NCBI RefSeq assembly: GCF_044464525.1
Contig: NZ_JBIQLE010000036.1
Span: 1 to 30,429 of the forward strand
DNA from: Pusillimonas sp044464525
GTDB taxonomy: Bacteria > Pseudomonadota > Gammaproteobacteria > Burkholderiales > Burkholderiaceae_B
Length of the DNA: 30,429 nt
Direction of reading: 5' to 3'
Shown here: piece after piece, positions 7,343 to 15,520 of the stretch
Layout of the letters: each line of letters opens with the position of its first letter
How positions within the stretch are numbered: position 1 is the stretch's first letter
Notes under the pieces: model-generated
Told to the model about the DNA's origin: nothing
What the model saw: the letters and a program-made list of their open reading frames with translations, nothing else
Databases searched by the model: none
Translations under genes and position numbers: made by a program

Positions 7343-7759
7343 CTAGAACGGCCGTACGATGACCAAAACCAGAACAGCCAGCAGCAGGAGCACCGGGGCT
7401 TCGTTGAACCAGCGATAGAAGCGATGGCTGCGCGTATTGCGCCCAGCCTCGAATTTTTTCAACAGCCGGCCGCAGGCGTGGTGATAGCCGAGCAGCAACC
7501 CCACGCACAGCAGCTTGGCGTGCATCCAGCCCTGGCCCATGCCAAGGCCATAACCCAAGTACAGCCATAATCCCAACACCAGGGCCGGGATGGCCAATAT
7601 GGTCATGAAACGATACAGCCGGCGCGCCATGCCCAGCAGTTGCTGCTGCACGGCGGGCTCGGCGGTTTGCGCCAGATTGACGTAGATGCGAGGCAGATAG
7701 AACAGGCCCGCGAACCACGAAATCACGAAAAGCAGATGAAACGACTTGATCCAGAGCAT
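7343..7759 (-). CDS. hemJ: HemJ/CopD-family membrane protein (probable protoporphyrinogen IX oxidase)
   Basis: This 138-residue integral membrane protein belongs to the UPF0093/HemJ family, an oxygen-independent type of protoporphyrinogen IX oxidase in haem biosynthesis that is often labelled CopD family. Visible signatures are KSFHLLFVISWFAGLFYLPRIYV near the N-terminus, with the conserved histidine in the first helix, a hydrophobic segment near residues 50-70, WMHAKLLCVGLLLGYHH with further conserved histidine and lysine residues, and RFYRWFNEAP before the last helix. Four helices are expected. It starts 4 bp after proA and so is very probably co-transcribed with it. The enzymatic role is inferred from family; no experimental clue lies in the sequence. 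Confidence 0.85.
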   Translation of the reverse strand: MLWIKSFHLLFVISWFAGLFYLPRIYVNLAQTAEPAVQQQLLGMARRLYRFMTILAIPALVLGLWLYLGYGLGMGQGWMHAKLLCVGLLLGYHHACGRLLKKFEAGRNTRSHRFYRWFNEAPVLLLLAVLVLVIVRPF

Positions 7760-7763
7760 GAGA

Positions 7764-9059
7764 TCAGCCGCGCAACTGCCCGTTGCCGGTTAGTACCCAC
7801 TTGTAGGTGGTAAGGCCTTCAAGGCCCACCGGGCCGCGCGCATGCAGCCGGTTGGTTGAAATGCCGATTTCAGCGCCCAGCCCATATTCAAACCCATCGG
7901 CGAAGCAGGTGGGCAGATTGATATAAACCGAGCTGGAGTCGACATCGCGCTGAAAGCGCGTGGCTGCGGCCAGGTTCTCGGTGACAATGGATTCGGTGTG
8001 GCCGGAGCTGTAGCGTGTAATGTGCTCGATAGCCTGGTCGAGGCTATCGACGATCCGGATGGCCAGGATGGGTTCGAGATATTCTGTCTCCCAGTCTTCG
8101 TCGGTGGCGGTGACCACGTCGCTGAGCAATGCCTGGGTCTGCTCGCAGCCGCGCAGCTCGACGCCTTTGTCGCGCAAGGTGGCAGCCAGCCTGGGCAGAA
8201 GGGCGCCTGCGACATCGCGATGCACGAGCAGGGTTTCCATGGCGCCGCAAATGCCGAAGCGATAGGTTTTTGCGTTGACCGAAATATCGTGCGCCTTGTC
8301 CAGGTCGGCCGCTGCGTCGATATACACGTGGCAGTTGCCGTCAAGATGCTTGAGCAAGGGTACCTTGGCTTCGGCGGCCAGCCTGGCGATGAGGCCTTTG
8401 CCTCCGCGCGGAATAATGACGTCTATGTGGTCAGTGAGGGTGATGAGCTCTCCGACCAGGCCCCGGTCAGTGGTGTTGGCCACTTGCACCGCGTCCTGGG
8501 GCAGGCCCGCGTCGGCCAAGCCGGCCCGGATGATTTCACCCAAGGCCTGGTTTGAATGGAAGGCTTCGCTGCCGCCTCTCAATATAGTGGCATTGCCCGA
8601 CTTCAAGCATAAGGCCGCGGCGTCGATTGTGACGTTGGGCCGCGATTCGTAGATGATGCCGATGACGCCAAGGGGAACGCGCATTTGGCCCACCCGCATG
8701 CCGTTCGGCCGGATGACGGAGGTGGACTGGATGCCGACCGGGTCTGGCATGGCGGCGATCTGCAGCAACCCCGCCGCCATGGTCTCCAGCGCCTTGTCGG
8801 ACAGAGTGAGGCGGTCGAGCAGCGCGGCGGAAAGATTATTACTGCGTGCGGCGTCAAGATCTTTGGCGTTGGCGGCTTGAAGCGCCTGCTTGTCCGCCCG
8901 CAGGCGTTCCGCCATGGCGCGAAGGGCGATGGCTTTGGCGGAATCTGGGGCGCTCATCATCAGACGCGAAGCCGCGCGTGCGCGTTGGCCAAGCTCGAGC
9001 GCCGCGTCGTGTGCAGACTCTGAGAATGTCTGGGTGTCGTTGGAGCCAGGACTGTTCAT
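7764..9059 (-). CDS. proA: Gamma-glutamyl phosphate reductase (glutamate-5-semialdehyde dehydrogenase)
   Basis: ProA uses NADPH to reduce gamma-glutamyl phosphate to glutamate-5-semialdehyde, the second step of proline synthesis from glutamate, in the cytoplasm. The 431-residue product has family length and motifs: PLGVIGIIYESRPNVTIDAAALCLKSGN, ILRGGSEAF, DVIIPRGGKGL, and the catalytic cysteine in YRFGICGAMETLLVH. The C-terminus includes HARGPVGLEGLTTYKW. proB is not adjacent. It lies 96 bp downstream of holA, but most of that gap is occupied by a terminator-like hairpin whose T-run ends only about 12 bp before the ATG, which may control readthrough. hemJ follows 4 bp later. Start ATG 9059 has only a weak Shine-Dalgarno. 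Confidence 0.97.
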   Translation of the reverse strand: MNSPGSNDTQTFSESAHDAALELGQRARAASRLMMSAPDSAKAIALRAMAERLRADKQALQAANAKDLDAARSNNLSAALLDRLTLSDKALETMAAGLLQIAAMPDPVGIQSTSVIRPNGMRVGQMRVPLGVIGIIYESRPNVTIDAAALCLKSGNATILRGGSEAFHSNQALGEIIRAGLADAGLPQDAVQVANTTDRGLVGELITLTDHIDVIIPRGGKGLIARLAAEAKVPLLKHLDGNCHVYIDAAADLDKAHDISVNAKTYRFGICGAMETLLVHRDVAGALLPRLAATLRDKGVELRGCEQTQALLSDVVTATDEDWETEYLEPILAIRIVDSLDQAIEHITRYSSGHTESIVTENLAAATRFQRDVDSSSVYINLPTCFADGFEYGLGAEIGISTNRLHARGPVGLEGLTTYKWVLTGNGQLRG

Positions 9060-9070
9060 ATTGCAACTCT

Positions 9071-9104
9071 GTAAGAAAAAGCGGGCGTCGCCAACCGGCG
9101 GCCC
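9071..9104 (-). terminator. Terminator-like hairpin between holA and proA
   Basis: Read on the minus strand, GGGC-CGCC, loop GGTT, GGCG, a 2-nt bulge, GCCC form an 8-bp GC-rich stem, followed by GC and TTTTTCTT. It is a good intrinsic terminator after holA, but it sits directly before the proA start codon, so it may be an attenuator of proA. Confidence 0.6.
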
Positions 9105-9155
9105 ACATTCGAAAAGGCGATGCGTCCATTGTAATGGGACTTGGCGCCGACGGCG

Positions 9156-10226
9156 TCAGTTGGCCTTGGCTGCTCGCGGTGTGGCGACGCGCAGCACCAA
9201 GCGGGCCAGCTCTTCCCAGGGGTCGTCGAGCCGGCCGACTGCGGCCAGCCCTTTGATGATGCGATCGACATCATGGGCATGCTGCACCGCAATGGGCCAA
9301 AGCCCCGCCGGTAGACGGCGTAGCGCCTGCCGCAGTAGTTGCTCACGCGGGCCGAACACCCTCTGCTGGCGCATGGCGCCGGCCAAGTCGCGCCCTTCGG
9401 CTTGAATGGCGGCCAGCCTGGCCAACAGACGGATTTCGTCGCCCACCGCCCACAGCACCAGCGGCAGCCCTTCGCCCTCGGCGCGCAGGCCGGCGAGTAT
9501 GCGCAAGGCCCGGTCGGCCTGACCCGACAGCATGGCATCGCGCAATCCGAACACATCATAGCGGGCCACATTGAGCACCGCCTGCCTGACCTCGTCGGAA
9601 TCAATGGGCCCCTCAGGGTAGAGCAGCCCCAGCTTCAGGATTTCTTGATGGGCGGCGAGCAGATTGCCCTCGACCTTGTCCGACATCCATTCCAGGCATT
9701 CCGGCTCAAGGCGCTGGCCTTGCCGCGCCATGCGCTGCTGGATCCATTGGGGCAGTTGCCGGCGTCCGATGGTGGGGATTTCAATGAAGTGGCCTGCCTG
9801 TTGCAGCGCCGTGGCCCATTTGGTGGAACGGGTGGCGCGATCCAGCCGGGGCAGGCTTATCGTGAGCATGGTGTCCGGCAGGCCGCCGCTGGTGAACAGC
9901 TGCGCAAGCCCGGCCAGGGTGTCGCCGCCGGTCTTGCCGGGCTTGCCGCCGGGAATCTTAAGTTCTATGAGACGCCGGTCTCCGAACAGCGAGACGTTCT
10001 GGGTGGCTCCCAGAACGGCCGACCAATCGCTGCGCGCATCCATGACCAGGCTGGTGCGTTCGACATAGCCTGCTTGGCCCGCAAGGGCGCGCAAGCCGTC
10101 GAGCGCTTCGATGACCAGCAATGGCTCATCGCCTGAAACAATGTATAGGCCATCGAGGCTTTTGCCCCCCTGCCGTGCCTGTTCGAGCCGTTGCAACAGG
10201 CCGTCGATGTCGAGCCCGCGTGTCAT
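9156..10226 (-). CDS. holA: DNA polymerase III delta subunit
   Basis: HolA (delta) is the clamp-loader subunit that opens the beta sliding clamp during replication. The 356-residue protein has expected family length and pattern: LYIVSGDEPLLVIEALDGLRA near residue 30, a central RRLIELKIPGGKPGKTGGDTL, the segment LTISLPRLDRATRSTKW, and SDKVEGNLLAAHQEILKLGLL of the DNA_pol3_delta family, then a C-terminal helical region (ALRILAGLRAEGEGLPLVLWAVGDEIR). There is no Walker A motif, as expected for delta. A good Shine-Dalgarno (AAAGGAAAG) precedes the ATG. It lies 27 bp after lptE, giving the widely conserved leuS-lptE-holA order of proteobacteria. Confidence 0.96.
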   Translation of the reverse strand: MTRGLDIDGLLQRLEQARQGGKSLDGLYIVSGDEPLLVIEALDGLRALAGQAGYVERTSLVMDARSDWSAVLGATQNVSLFGDRRLIELKIPGGKPGKTGGDTLAGLAQLFTSGGLPDTMLTISLPRLDRATRSTKWATALQQAGHFIEIPTIGRRQLPQWIQQRMARQGQRLEPECLEWMSDKVEGNLLAAHQEILKLGLLYPEGPIDSDEVRQAVLNVARYDVFGLRDAMLSGQADRALRILAGLRAEGEGLPLVLWAVGDEIRLLARLAAIQAEGRDLAGAMRQQRVFGPREQLLRQALRRLPAGLWPIAVQHAHDVDRIIKGLAAVGRLDDPWEELARLVLRVATPRAAKAN

Positions 10227-10253
10227 GCGACTTTCCTTTCAGTTGGACCCCGC

Positions 10254-10931
10254 CTAGTTGGTCGGGATCATGCCGGGTCTGGGCATGGGGGTGAGGTCGG
10301 GAGAGGGCATCATGTCGTCAGCCGGAGCATCCGGAGCTGCGGGAGCGATAGTGCCGGGTTCGGTTTCTGGAGCGATTGTTTCGCGCTCTTCGAATGCCTG
10401 GGCGACTTCGGGCGATGTCAGGCGTCGCACGATGCGGTCGATCAGGCTGCGTTGCATTTCCTGGAACAGCGAACCGATTTCGCCCTGTTTGGCCTGCAAG
10501 GCGTCGGGGTCGTAGGGTACTTCGCGGGTTGAGCGCAGAGTCGTGGGCGGCAGCAGTACTCTTCCTTGAGCGTCAGTAAGCTGGAAGACGAAAACAAGAT
10601 TGAGTTCGTACTCTTCAACGCGGCCATCGGGGCCAATGGCGATTTCACGCATCGAACGCTGCAGCGAGAGCTGTGTGAGCCGGGCTTCCGCCTGAGTGAC
10701 GTCGTCAACGAAACGCGTATTGGGCGATGTAGCTACGATCAGGCGGCGCAGATCGGCGCCGAACAGGGAGTTCTCGGCGATGTTGGTATAAAGCGTATCG
10801 AAGGGCAGCGGCGAGACTCCCTTGAGCCGAAAGCCACAGGCCGCCAGAACAGCGAGCAGCAGCACGCAGGCCAGCCCGCGCAACCCCAGGCGGGAAGAGA
10901 TCGAAAAGGGGCGGAGCGCAGGCAGGTGCAT
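10254..10931 (-). CDS. lptE: LPS-assembly lipoprotein LptE
   Basis: LptE (RlpB) is an outer-membrane lipoprotein that plugs the LptD barrel and helps insert lipopolysaccharide into the outer leaflet. The 225-residue product begins with a basic region and hydrophobic helix ending in a lipobox, LAACGFRLKG, with the acylated cysteine near residue 33. Family features follow: LRRLIVATSPNTRFVDD, EYELNLVFVFQLTDAQGR, and RSTREVPYDPDALQAKQGE. The C-terminal roughly 45 residues are an unusual Pro/Ala/Met-rich tail (APAAPDAPADD, PDLTPMPRPG). The chosen ATG gives MHLPALRP and lies 4 bp after the leuS stop; an upstream start would overlap leuS and place the lipobox too far in. It is encoded between leuS and holA. 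Confidence 0.93.
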   Translation of the reverse strand: MHLPALRPFSISSRLGLRGLACVLLLAVLAACGFRLKGVSPLPFDTLYTNIAENSLFGADLRRLIVATSPNTRFVDDVTQAEARLTQLSLQRSMREIAIGPDGRVEEYELNLVFVFQLTDAQGRVLLPPTTLRSTREVPYDPDALQAKQGEIGSLFQEMQRSLIDRIVRRLTSPEVAQAFEERETIAPETEPGTIAPAAPDAPADDMMPSPDLTPMPRPGMIPTN

Positions 10932-10935
10932 GAAT

Positions 10936-13593
10936 TTATCCGACGACGTTAACGAGTTTTCCGGGAACCACGATAACCCGTTTGACCGGACGGCCTTCAA
11001 GGAAACGGGCGACGGCCTCGTGGCCGGCCGCCTGTTGCTCGATCTCGGGTTTGGCTGTGCCATTTGCCACCATGATGGAGCCACGCAGCTTGCCGTTGAT
11101 CTGAAGCATGAGTTCGACTTCGTCAGCGATCAGGGCGGCTTCGTCCATCTCGGGCCAGGGAGCATCGAGCATGTCGCCGAGCCGCTCGGTATAGCCCAGG
11201 TCGCGCCAGAGCTGCCAAGTGATGTGCGGTACGACAGGGTACAGCACACGCAGCAATATACCTAGCGCGTCGGCCATTCCCTGGCGGGCAATGACGGTGT
11301 CGGGCAGCGTGGCCGACTCGAGCGTGTTGAGCATCTTCATGCATGCCGAGACGACGGTGTTGTAGTGGATGCGCTGGTAATCGTAGTCGGCCTGTTTGAG
11401 CTGGCCGTAGATTTCGCGGCGCAGGGCCTTGGTGGCCGCGTCGGCGGCAGACCAATCTGGCGTGTTGTTGTCGACGCTGGCGATAAACGCTTGCTGCGAC
11501 TGGCCGAAGGCCCAGAGCCGGCGCAGAAAGCGGTGTGCGCCGTCGACGCCGGAGTCGGACCATTCCAGTGTCTGCTCGGGTGGGCTGGCGAACATCACGA
11601 ACAGGCGGGCCGTGTCGGCGCCCATGGAATCGATCAAGGATTGGGGGTCGACGCCGTTGTTCTTGGACTTGGACATCGTGCCGATGCCGCCGTACTGTAC
11701 CTCGGAGCCGTCGGCGCGCAGGCGGGCGCCCACAACGACGCCTTTGTCGTCGTGGATGTCGTCGACCTCTTCCGGCCAGAAATACTCGACGCCGCCTTGG
11801 GCGTTCTTGCGCGAATAGATATGGTTCAGCACCATCCCCTGGCACAGCAGGCGGGTAAACGGTTCGTCGAAATTGACCAGGCCCAGGTCGCGCATGACAC
11901 GGGTCCAGAAGCGCGCATACAGCAAGTGCAACACGGCGTGCTCGATACCGCCGATGTACTGGTCCATGGGCATCCAGTAGTCGTTGCGCTGGTCGACCAT
12001 GGCTTGGTCGTTATCGGGCGAGGTGTAGCGCATGAAATACCAGGACGAATCCACAAAGGTGTCCATGGTGTCGGTTTCACGCCGTGCCGGCTTGCCGCAG
12101 CTGGGGCACGAGCACGACAGAAAGGCGTCGTGCTTGTTCAGGGGGTTGCCGCTACCGTCGGGAATGAGATCGTCGGGCAATACTACCGGCAGGTCTTGTT
12201 CGGGCACCGGAACCGGGCCGCAGTCTTCGCAGTGGATGATGGGAATGGGGGTGCCCCAATAGCGCTGGCGCGAAACCCCCCAGTCGCGCAGGCGCCAGGT
12301 GGTCTGCTTTTCGCCAAGCCCTTTGGCGGCCAGGTCGGCTGCGACGGCATCGACCGTGGCCTGGTGATCGAGGCCGTCGTATTTGCCGGAGTTGACGGTG
12401 CGGGCTTGCTGCTTTTCGCCGTACCATTCCTGCCAGGCGTCGGTCGAGAAGACCTTGTCCTTGTGTGCGATGACGTCCTTGATGGGCAGATCGTATTTTT
12501 TGGCGAAGGCGAAGTCGCGCTCGTCATGCGCCGGCACCCCCATGACGGCGCCGTCGCCGTAGCTCATGAGCACGTAGTTGCCCACCCAGACATCGATCTG
12601 CTCGCCGGTAAGCGGATGGGTCACCGCCAGGCCGGTGCGCATGCCTTCTTTTTCGCGCGTGGCCATTTCGGCCTCGGTCGTGCCGCCCTGCTTGCAGGCT
12701 TCGATGAAGGCGGAAAGCGCCGGGTTGCCGCGAGCCGCCTGGGTGGCCAAGGGATGTTCGGGCGCGACGGCGCAAAAGGTGACCCCCATGATGGTGTCGG
12801 CACGGGTGGTGAAGACATGCATGCGGCCGTCTTGAATAAGGCTGCCTTGGTCATCGTGGATGTCATGGGTAAAGGCGAAGCGCACACCCTCGCTTTTACC
12901 TATCCAGTTCTCTTGCATCAGGCGCACGCGTTCGGGCCAGCCGGGCAGGCCGTTTTGCACTTGCTCGAGCAGCTCTTCGGCATAGTCGGTGATGCGCAGG
13001 TAGTAGCCTGGTATTTCACGTTTCTCGACCGGTGCGCCCGAGCGCCAGCCGCGTCCGTCGATGACCTGCTCGTTGGCCAGCACGGTTTGATCGACCGGGT
13101 CCCAATTGACAACCTGGGTCTTGCGATAGGCAATGCCTTTTTCTAGCATCTTGAGGAACAGCCATTGGTTCCACTTGTAATACTTGGGATCGCAGGCGCA
13201 CATCTCGCGCGACCAATCGATGGCCAGCCCCATCGCCTGCATTTGCTTCTTCATGTAGGCAATGTTGTCGTAGGTCCATTTGGCGGGCGGCACCTTGGAC
13301 TTGATGGCGGCGTTTTCGGCGGGCATGCCGAAGGCGTCCCAACCCATGGGCATCAGTACGTTGTATCCCCGCATCCGAAGTTGCCGCGCCATCATGTCGT
13401 TGATGGTGTAGTTGCGCACGTGGCCCATGTGCAGCTTACCGCTGGGGTAGGGCAGCATCGAGCAGGCGTAGAACTTGGGCTTGGGCTTGCCGTCGGCGCC
13501 GACGGCGTCTTCGGTGACACGATAGGCGTCGCGCGCCTGCCAATCTTCGCGGGCTGTTGCTTCGACGGCGGCGGGGTTGTAGCGTTCCTGCAT
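10936..13593 (-). CDS. leuS: Leucyl-tRNA synthetase
   Basis: LeuRS charges tRNA-Leu in the cytoplasm. The 885-residue protein shows the class I HIGH-like motif PYPSGKLHMGHVRNY near residue 45, the connective/editing insert (MGVPAHDERDFAFAKKY, with the editing aspartate), a zinc-type region CEDCGPVPVPEQD, the DTFVDSSWYFMRYTSP segment, and the KMSKS equivalent TMSKSKNNGVDPQ. The C-terminus has the tRNA-binding fold with LMLQINGKLRGS. The start was set at the ATG giving MQERYNP because this is where LeuRS homology begins; the open frame extends 23 codons further. It leads the leuS-lptE-holA run. A TATAAT box lies about 40 bp upstream. Confidence 0.97.
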   Translation of the reverse strand: MQERYNPAAVEATAREDWQARDAYRVTEDAVGADGKPKPKFYACSMLPYPSGKLHMGHVRNYTINDMMARQLRMRGYNVLMPMGWDAFGMPAENAAIKSKVPPAKWTYDNIAYMKKQMQAMGLAIDWSREMCACDPKYYKWNQWLFLKMLEKGIAYRKTQVVNWDPVDQTVLANEQVIDGRGWRSGAPVEKREIPGYYLRITDYAEELLEQVQNGLPGWPERVRLMQENWIGKSEGVRFAFTHDIHDDQGSLIQDGRMHVFTTRADTIMGVTFCAVAPEHPLATQAARGNPALSAFIEACKQGGTTEAEMATREKEGMRTGLAVTHPLTGEQIDVWVGNYVLMSYGDGAVMGVPAHDERDFAFAKKYDLPIKDVIAHKDKVFSTDAWQEWYGEKQQARTVNSGKYDGLDHQATVDAVAADLAAKGLGEKQTTWRLRDWGVSRQRYWGTPIPIIHCEDCGPVPVPEQDLPVVLPDDLIPDGSGNPLNKHDAFLSCSCPSCGKPARRETDTMDTFVDSSWYFMRYTSPDNDQAMVDQRNDYWMPMDQYIGGIEHAVLHLLYARFWTRVMRDLGLVNFDEPFTRLLCQGMVLNHIYSRKNAQGGVEYFWPEEVDDIHDDKGVVVGARLRADGSEVQYGGIGTMSKSKNNGVDPQSLIDSMGADTARLFVMFASPPEQTLEWSDSGVDGAHRFLRRLWAFGQSQQAFIASVDNNTPDWSAADAATKALRREIYGQLKQADYDYQRIHYNTVVSACMKMLNTLESATLPDTVIARQGMADALGILLRVLYPVVPHITWQLWRDLGYTERLGDMLDAPWPEMDEAALIADEVELMLQINGKLRGSIMVANGTAKPEIEQQAAGHEAVARFLEGRPVKRVIVVPGKLVNVVG

Positions 13594-13620
13594 GGATTCG
13601 GTTTCTTTATCTGGGGTTTG

Positions 13621-13635
13621 ATGCAAACTTTGCAT
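13621..13635. repeat. 15-bp palindrome upstream of leuS
   Basis: ATGCAAA-C-TTTGCAT is a perfect inverted repeat with 7-bp arms, lying directly downstream of, and overlapping by two bases, the predicted leuS -10 box. It may be an operator, but 7-bp arms can arise by chance in a window of this size. Confidence 0.3.
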
Positions 13636-13639
13636 TATA
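13634..13639 (-). promoter_or_regulatory. Candidate -10 box for leuS
   Basis: A perfect TATAAT on the minus strand lies about 40 bp before the chosen leuS start. No good -35 hexamer is seen at the right spacing (best is ATGTGG at 17 bp), so the promoter call is tentative. Confidence 0.4.
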
Positions 13640-13708
13640 AGACGCTTGGCCGGCATCCACATGCAGGCCGTGCATCATCGAGCTGGGCCGATCAGGGGCC
13701 GTAAACCA

Positions 13709-13735
13709 AAATGCCCCGCTCGGGGCGGGGCATTT
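13709..13735 (-). terminator. Intrinsic terminator of rpmB-rpmG
   Basis: AAATGCCCCG (13709-13718) pairs perfectly with CGGGGCATTT (13726-13735) around a 7-nt loop. On the minus strand the stem ends in ATTTTGGTTT, a T-rich tail, 23 bp after the rpmG stop. Confidence 0.85.
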
Positions 13736-13757
13736 ACGGGGTACGGCGCTGCGTCGA

Positions 13758-13925
13758 TTAACGAAGTTTGGTCTCTTTGTATTCGACGTGCTTGCGAGCA
13801 ACGGGATCAAATTTCTTGATCAGCATTTTCTCGGGCATGTTGCGTTTGTTTTTGGTGGTCGTGTAGAAGTGACCAGTGCCAGCTGTGGATTCGAGTTTGA
13901 TCTTCTCGCGAATGCCTTTAGCCAT
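13758..13925 (-). CDS. rpmG: Ribosomal protein bL33
   Basis: bL33 is a small protein of the 50S subunit near the E site. Translation of the minus strand from the ATG at 13925 gives 55 residues starting MAKGIREKIKLESTAGTGHF, with the diagnostic YTTTKNKRNMPEKMLIKKFDP region and ending ETKLR. Length and sequence match the proteobacterial cysteine-free (zinc-independent) L33 type. A strong Shine-Dalgarno (AGGAG) stands 6 bp before the ATG. It lies 38 bp after rpmB and is followed by a terminator, so rpmB-rpmG form a compact operon, as in most proteobacteria. Confidence 0.98.
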   Translation of the reverse strand: MAKGIREKIKLESTAGTGHFYTTTKNKRNMPEKMLIKKFDPVARKHVEYKETKLR

Positions 13926-13963
13926 AATGTGCTCCTGAGTATGGGTTTACCGGTGCGGCGAAC

Positions 13964-14200
13964 TTAAACCGCTTGACCGCGGGCGCGCAGGTCGGCCAAG
14001 ACGGACTCAATGCCGTTCTTGTCGATGGTGCGGATGGCGCTGGCCGAAACACGCAGGCGAACCCAACGGTTTTCGCTTTCGATCCAGAACCGGCGCGATT
14101 GCAGGTTTGGCAAAAAGCGGCGCTTGGTTTTGTTGTTTGCGTGCGAAACATTGTTGCCCGTGCGTGGGCCCTTGCCGGTAACTTGGCATACGCGTGCCAT
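13964..14200 (-). CDS. rpmB: Ribosomal protein bL28
   Basis: bL28 is a 50S subunit protein required for late assembly. The 78-residue product begins MARVCQVTGKGPRTGNNVSH and contains NNKTKRRFLPNLQSRRFW and VSASAIRTIDKNGIESVL, the standard L28 pattern. The ATG at 14200 is chosen over one two codons upstream because it matches the family start and has a well-spaced AAGGGG Shine-Dalgarno. It is first in the rpmB-rpmG operon and has a good sigma70-type promoter upstream at 14235-14264. Confidence 0.98.
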   Translation of the reverse strand: MARVCQVTGKGPRTGNNVSHANNKTKRRFLPNLQSRRFWIESENRWVRLRVSASAIRTIDKNGIESVLADLRARGQAV

Positions 14201-14207
14201 GATCATA

Positions 14208-14213
14208 CCCCTT
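14208..14213 (-). promoter_or_regulatory. Ribosome binding site deciding the rpmB start
   Basis: AAGGGG on the minus strand stands 7 bp before the ATG at 14200 and only 1 bp before the alternative ATG at 14206, so it selects the downstream start. Confidence 0.8.
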
Positions 14214-14234
14214 AGAAAATCTAATAAACCATCT

Positions 14235-14264
14235 ATTCTATAACGAAAATGGCCTTGTTATCAA
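14235..14264 (-). promoter_or_regulatory. Sigma70-type promoter for rpmB-rpmG
   Basis: On the minus strand TTGATA (14259-14264, five of six to consensus) and TAGAAT (14235-14240, five of six) are separated by 18 bp. The rpmB ATG lies about 35 bp downstream of the -10 box, in an AT-rich leader. Confidence 0.65.
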
Positions 14265-14314
14265 GCAGTACGCCTGGTGTACCGCAGCAGCGTGCGCGCT
14301 TGGGGCCCACATTT

Positions 14315-15520
14315 CTATTTAGACTTGACGGCAGAGCGCCGGGCGGCGAACCCGAACAGCCACGAAAGAGCCACGCACGCAGCCAGAATACCGGTCAGCG
14401 GCAGGGCGGTACTGGATTGCCAGTGGCTGATGCCGATGCCCGCCGCGGCGCCGCTGACCATCTGCACCGTGCCCATCATGGCCGAGGCAACGCCCAGGCG
14501 GTGGCCCTGACGCGAGAGCGCCAAGGCGGCTGCGTTTGGGTTGACGAAGCCCTGGCTGCCCATGAAGCCCATAAGGCACAGCATCAGCAAAGGCAAAGGC
14601 AGCCATCCCGCGAGGGTCAGCGCCAGGCCGATCATTGTCGCCACCACTGCGGCGGTCTGCGCCAGCTTGAGAAGCTTTTCGGGCGGATGACGGTCGAGCA
14701 GGCGGGCGCTGAACTGTGATGCCGCAATCAGCGAGAAGGCGCCCAGGCCGAACACGAAGCCGAAGTAGCGTGGTTCGACCCCGTAGATGTTGATCAGGAT
14801 GCGGGACGAGCCGGATATGAAAGTAAAGATACCCGCACCACCCAGGCCTCCGGCAAGCGCATAGAAAATGAACTGGCGGTCGCGTAGCAGGCTCCAATAG
14901 TTCCGAGCTATCGTAAGCGCATGTAGCGGTACGACTTTTTCCGGCGGCAAAGTCTCTCGCATGTTGCGTGCGGTGAAAATCAGCAAAAGAATGCCAACCA
15001 ACGCCATGATGCCGAAGATGCCCCGCCATCCGACGATGTACAGCACCTGTCCGCCTAAGATGGGGCCAAGTATGGGGGTGACACCCATGATCAGCAGAAG
15101 CAGCGATAGCGCCTTGGCTGCGTCGCGCGTGTCGAGGTTGTCGCGCACCACCGCCCGAGGCACGACCATGCCGGCGGCGCCGCCCAAGGCCTGCACGACA
15201 CGCCATAAGTTCAGGTGTTCGATATCGGTGCTGAAAGCGCAGCCCACCGACGCGACGGTGAAGAGGGCCAGCCCGAATAGCAACGGCGGCTTGCGGCCAT
15301 AGCGGTCAGCCAGCGGCCCATAAATAATCTGGGCTGCGGCCAGGCCAACCAAATAGCTCGCCAGGGTGCGTTCGACTTCTCCTTGCGTGGCTCCCAAGCC
15401 GTCTACCATGTACGGAAAGGAAGGCAGGTACATGTCGATGGCCAGGGGACCCAAGGCGGTGAGGGCGCCCATCAGCCACAGCCAGCCCGGCACGGTGCGG
15501 GTCAATTGTCTGGAAGACAT
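14315..15520 (-). CDS. Bcr/CflA family drug-resistance MFS transporter
   Basis: This is a 12-helix major facilitator protein of the Bcr/CflA (DHA1) drug:proton antiporter group, located in the inner membrane. Signatures include LGPLAIDMYLPSFPYM in helix 1, the loop 2-3 motif GPLADRYGRKPPLLFGL, ALGGAAGMVVPRAVVRD in helix 4 typical of Bcr/CflA, and ILGPILGGQVL, the antiporter motif C. It is about 401 residues from the chosen ATG, which places helix 1 about 10 residues in, as in relatives. An ATG at 15601 in the same frame has a better Shine-Dalgarno-like sequence (AAGGCGGA) and would add 27 residues, so the start is uncertain. It is monocistronic and divergent from cfa. Substrates cannot be deduced. 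Confidence 0.92.
   Translation of the reverse strand: MSSRQLTRTVPGWLWLMGALTALGPLAIDMYLPSFPYMVDGLGATQGEVERTLASYLVGLAAAQIIYGPLADRYGRKPPLLFGLALFTVASVGCAFSTDIEHLNLWRVVQALGGAAGMVVPRAVVRDNLDTRDAAKALSLLLLIMGVTPILGPILGGQVLYIVGWRGIFGIMALVGILLLIFTARNMRETLPPEKVVPLHALTIARNYWSLLRDRQFIFYALAGGLGGAGIFTFISGSSRILINIYGVEPRYFGFVFGLGAFSLIAASQFSARLLDRHPPEKLLKLAQTAAVVATMIGLALTLAGWLPLPLLMLCLMGFMGSQGFVNPNAAALALSRQGHRLGVASAMMGTVQMVSGAAAGIGISHWQSSTALPLTGILAACVALSWLFGFAARRSAVKSK

Noticed and set aside
11660..11680. LeuRS signature reads TMSKS rather than KMSKS
   Set aside because: The first position of this motif varies among bacterial synthetases and the catalytically important lysine in MSKSK is intact.
11365..13146. 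593-codon plus-strand open frame opposite leuS
   Set aside because: It is a high-GC antisense shadow of leuS; its translation is a low-complexity Val/Gly/Asp/His-rich string without any family motif.
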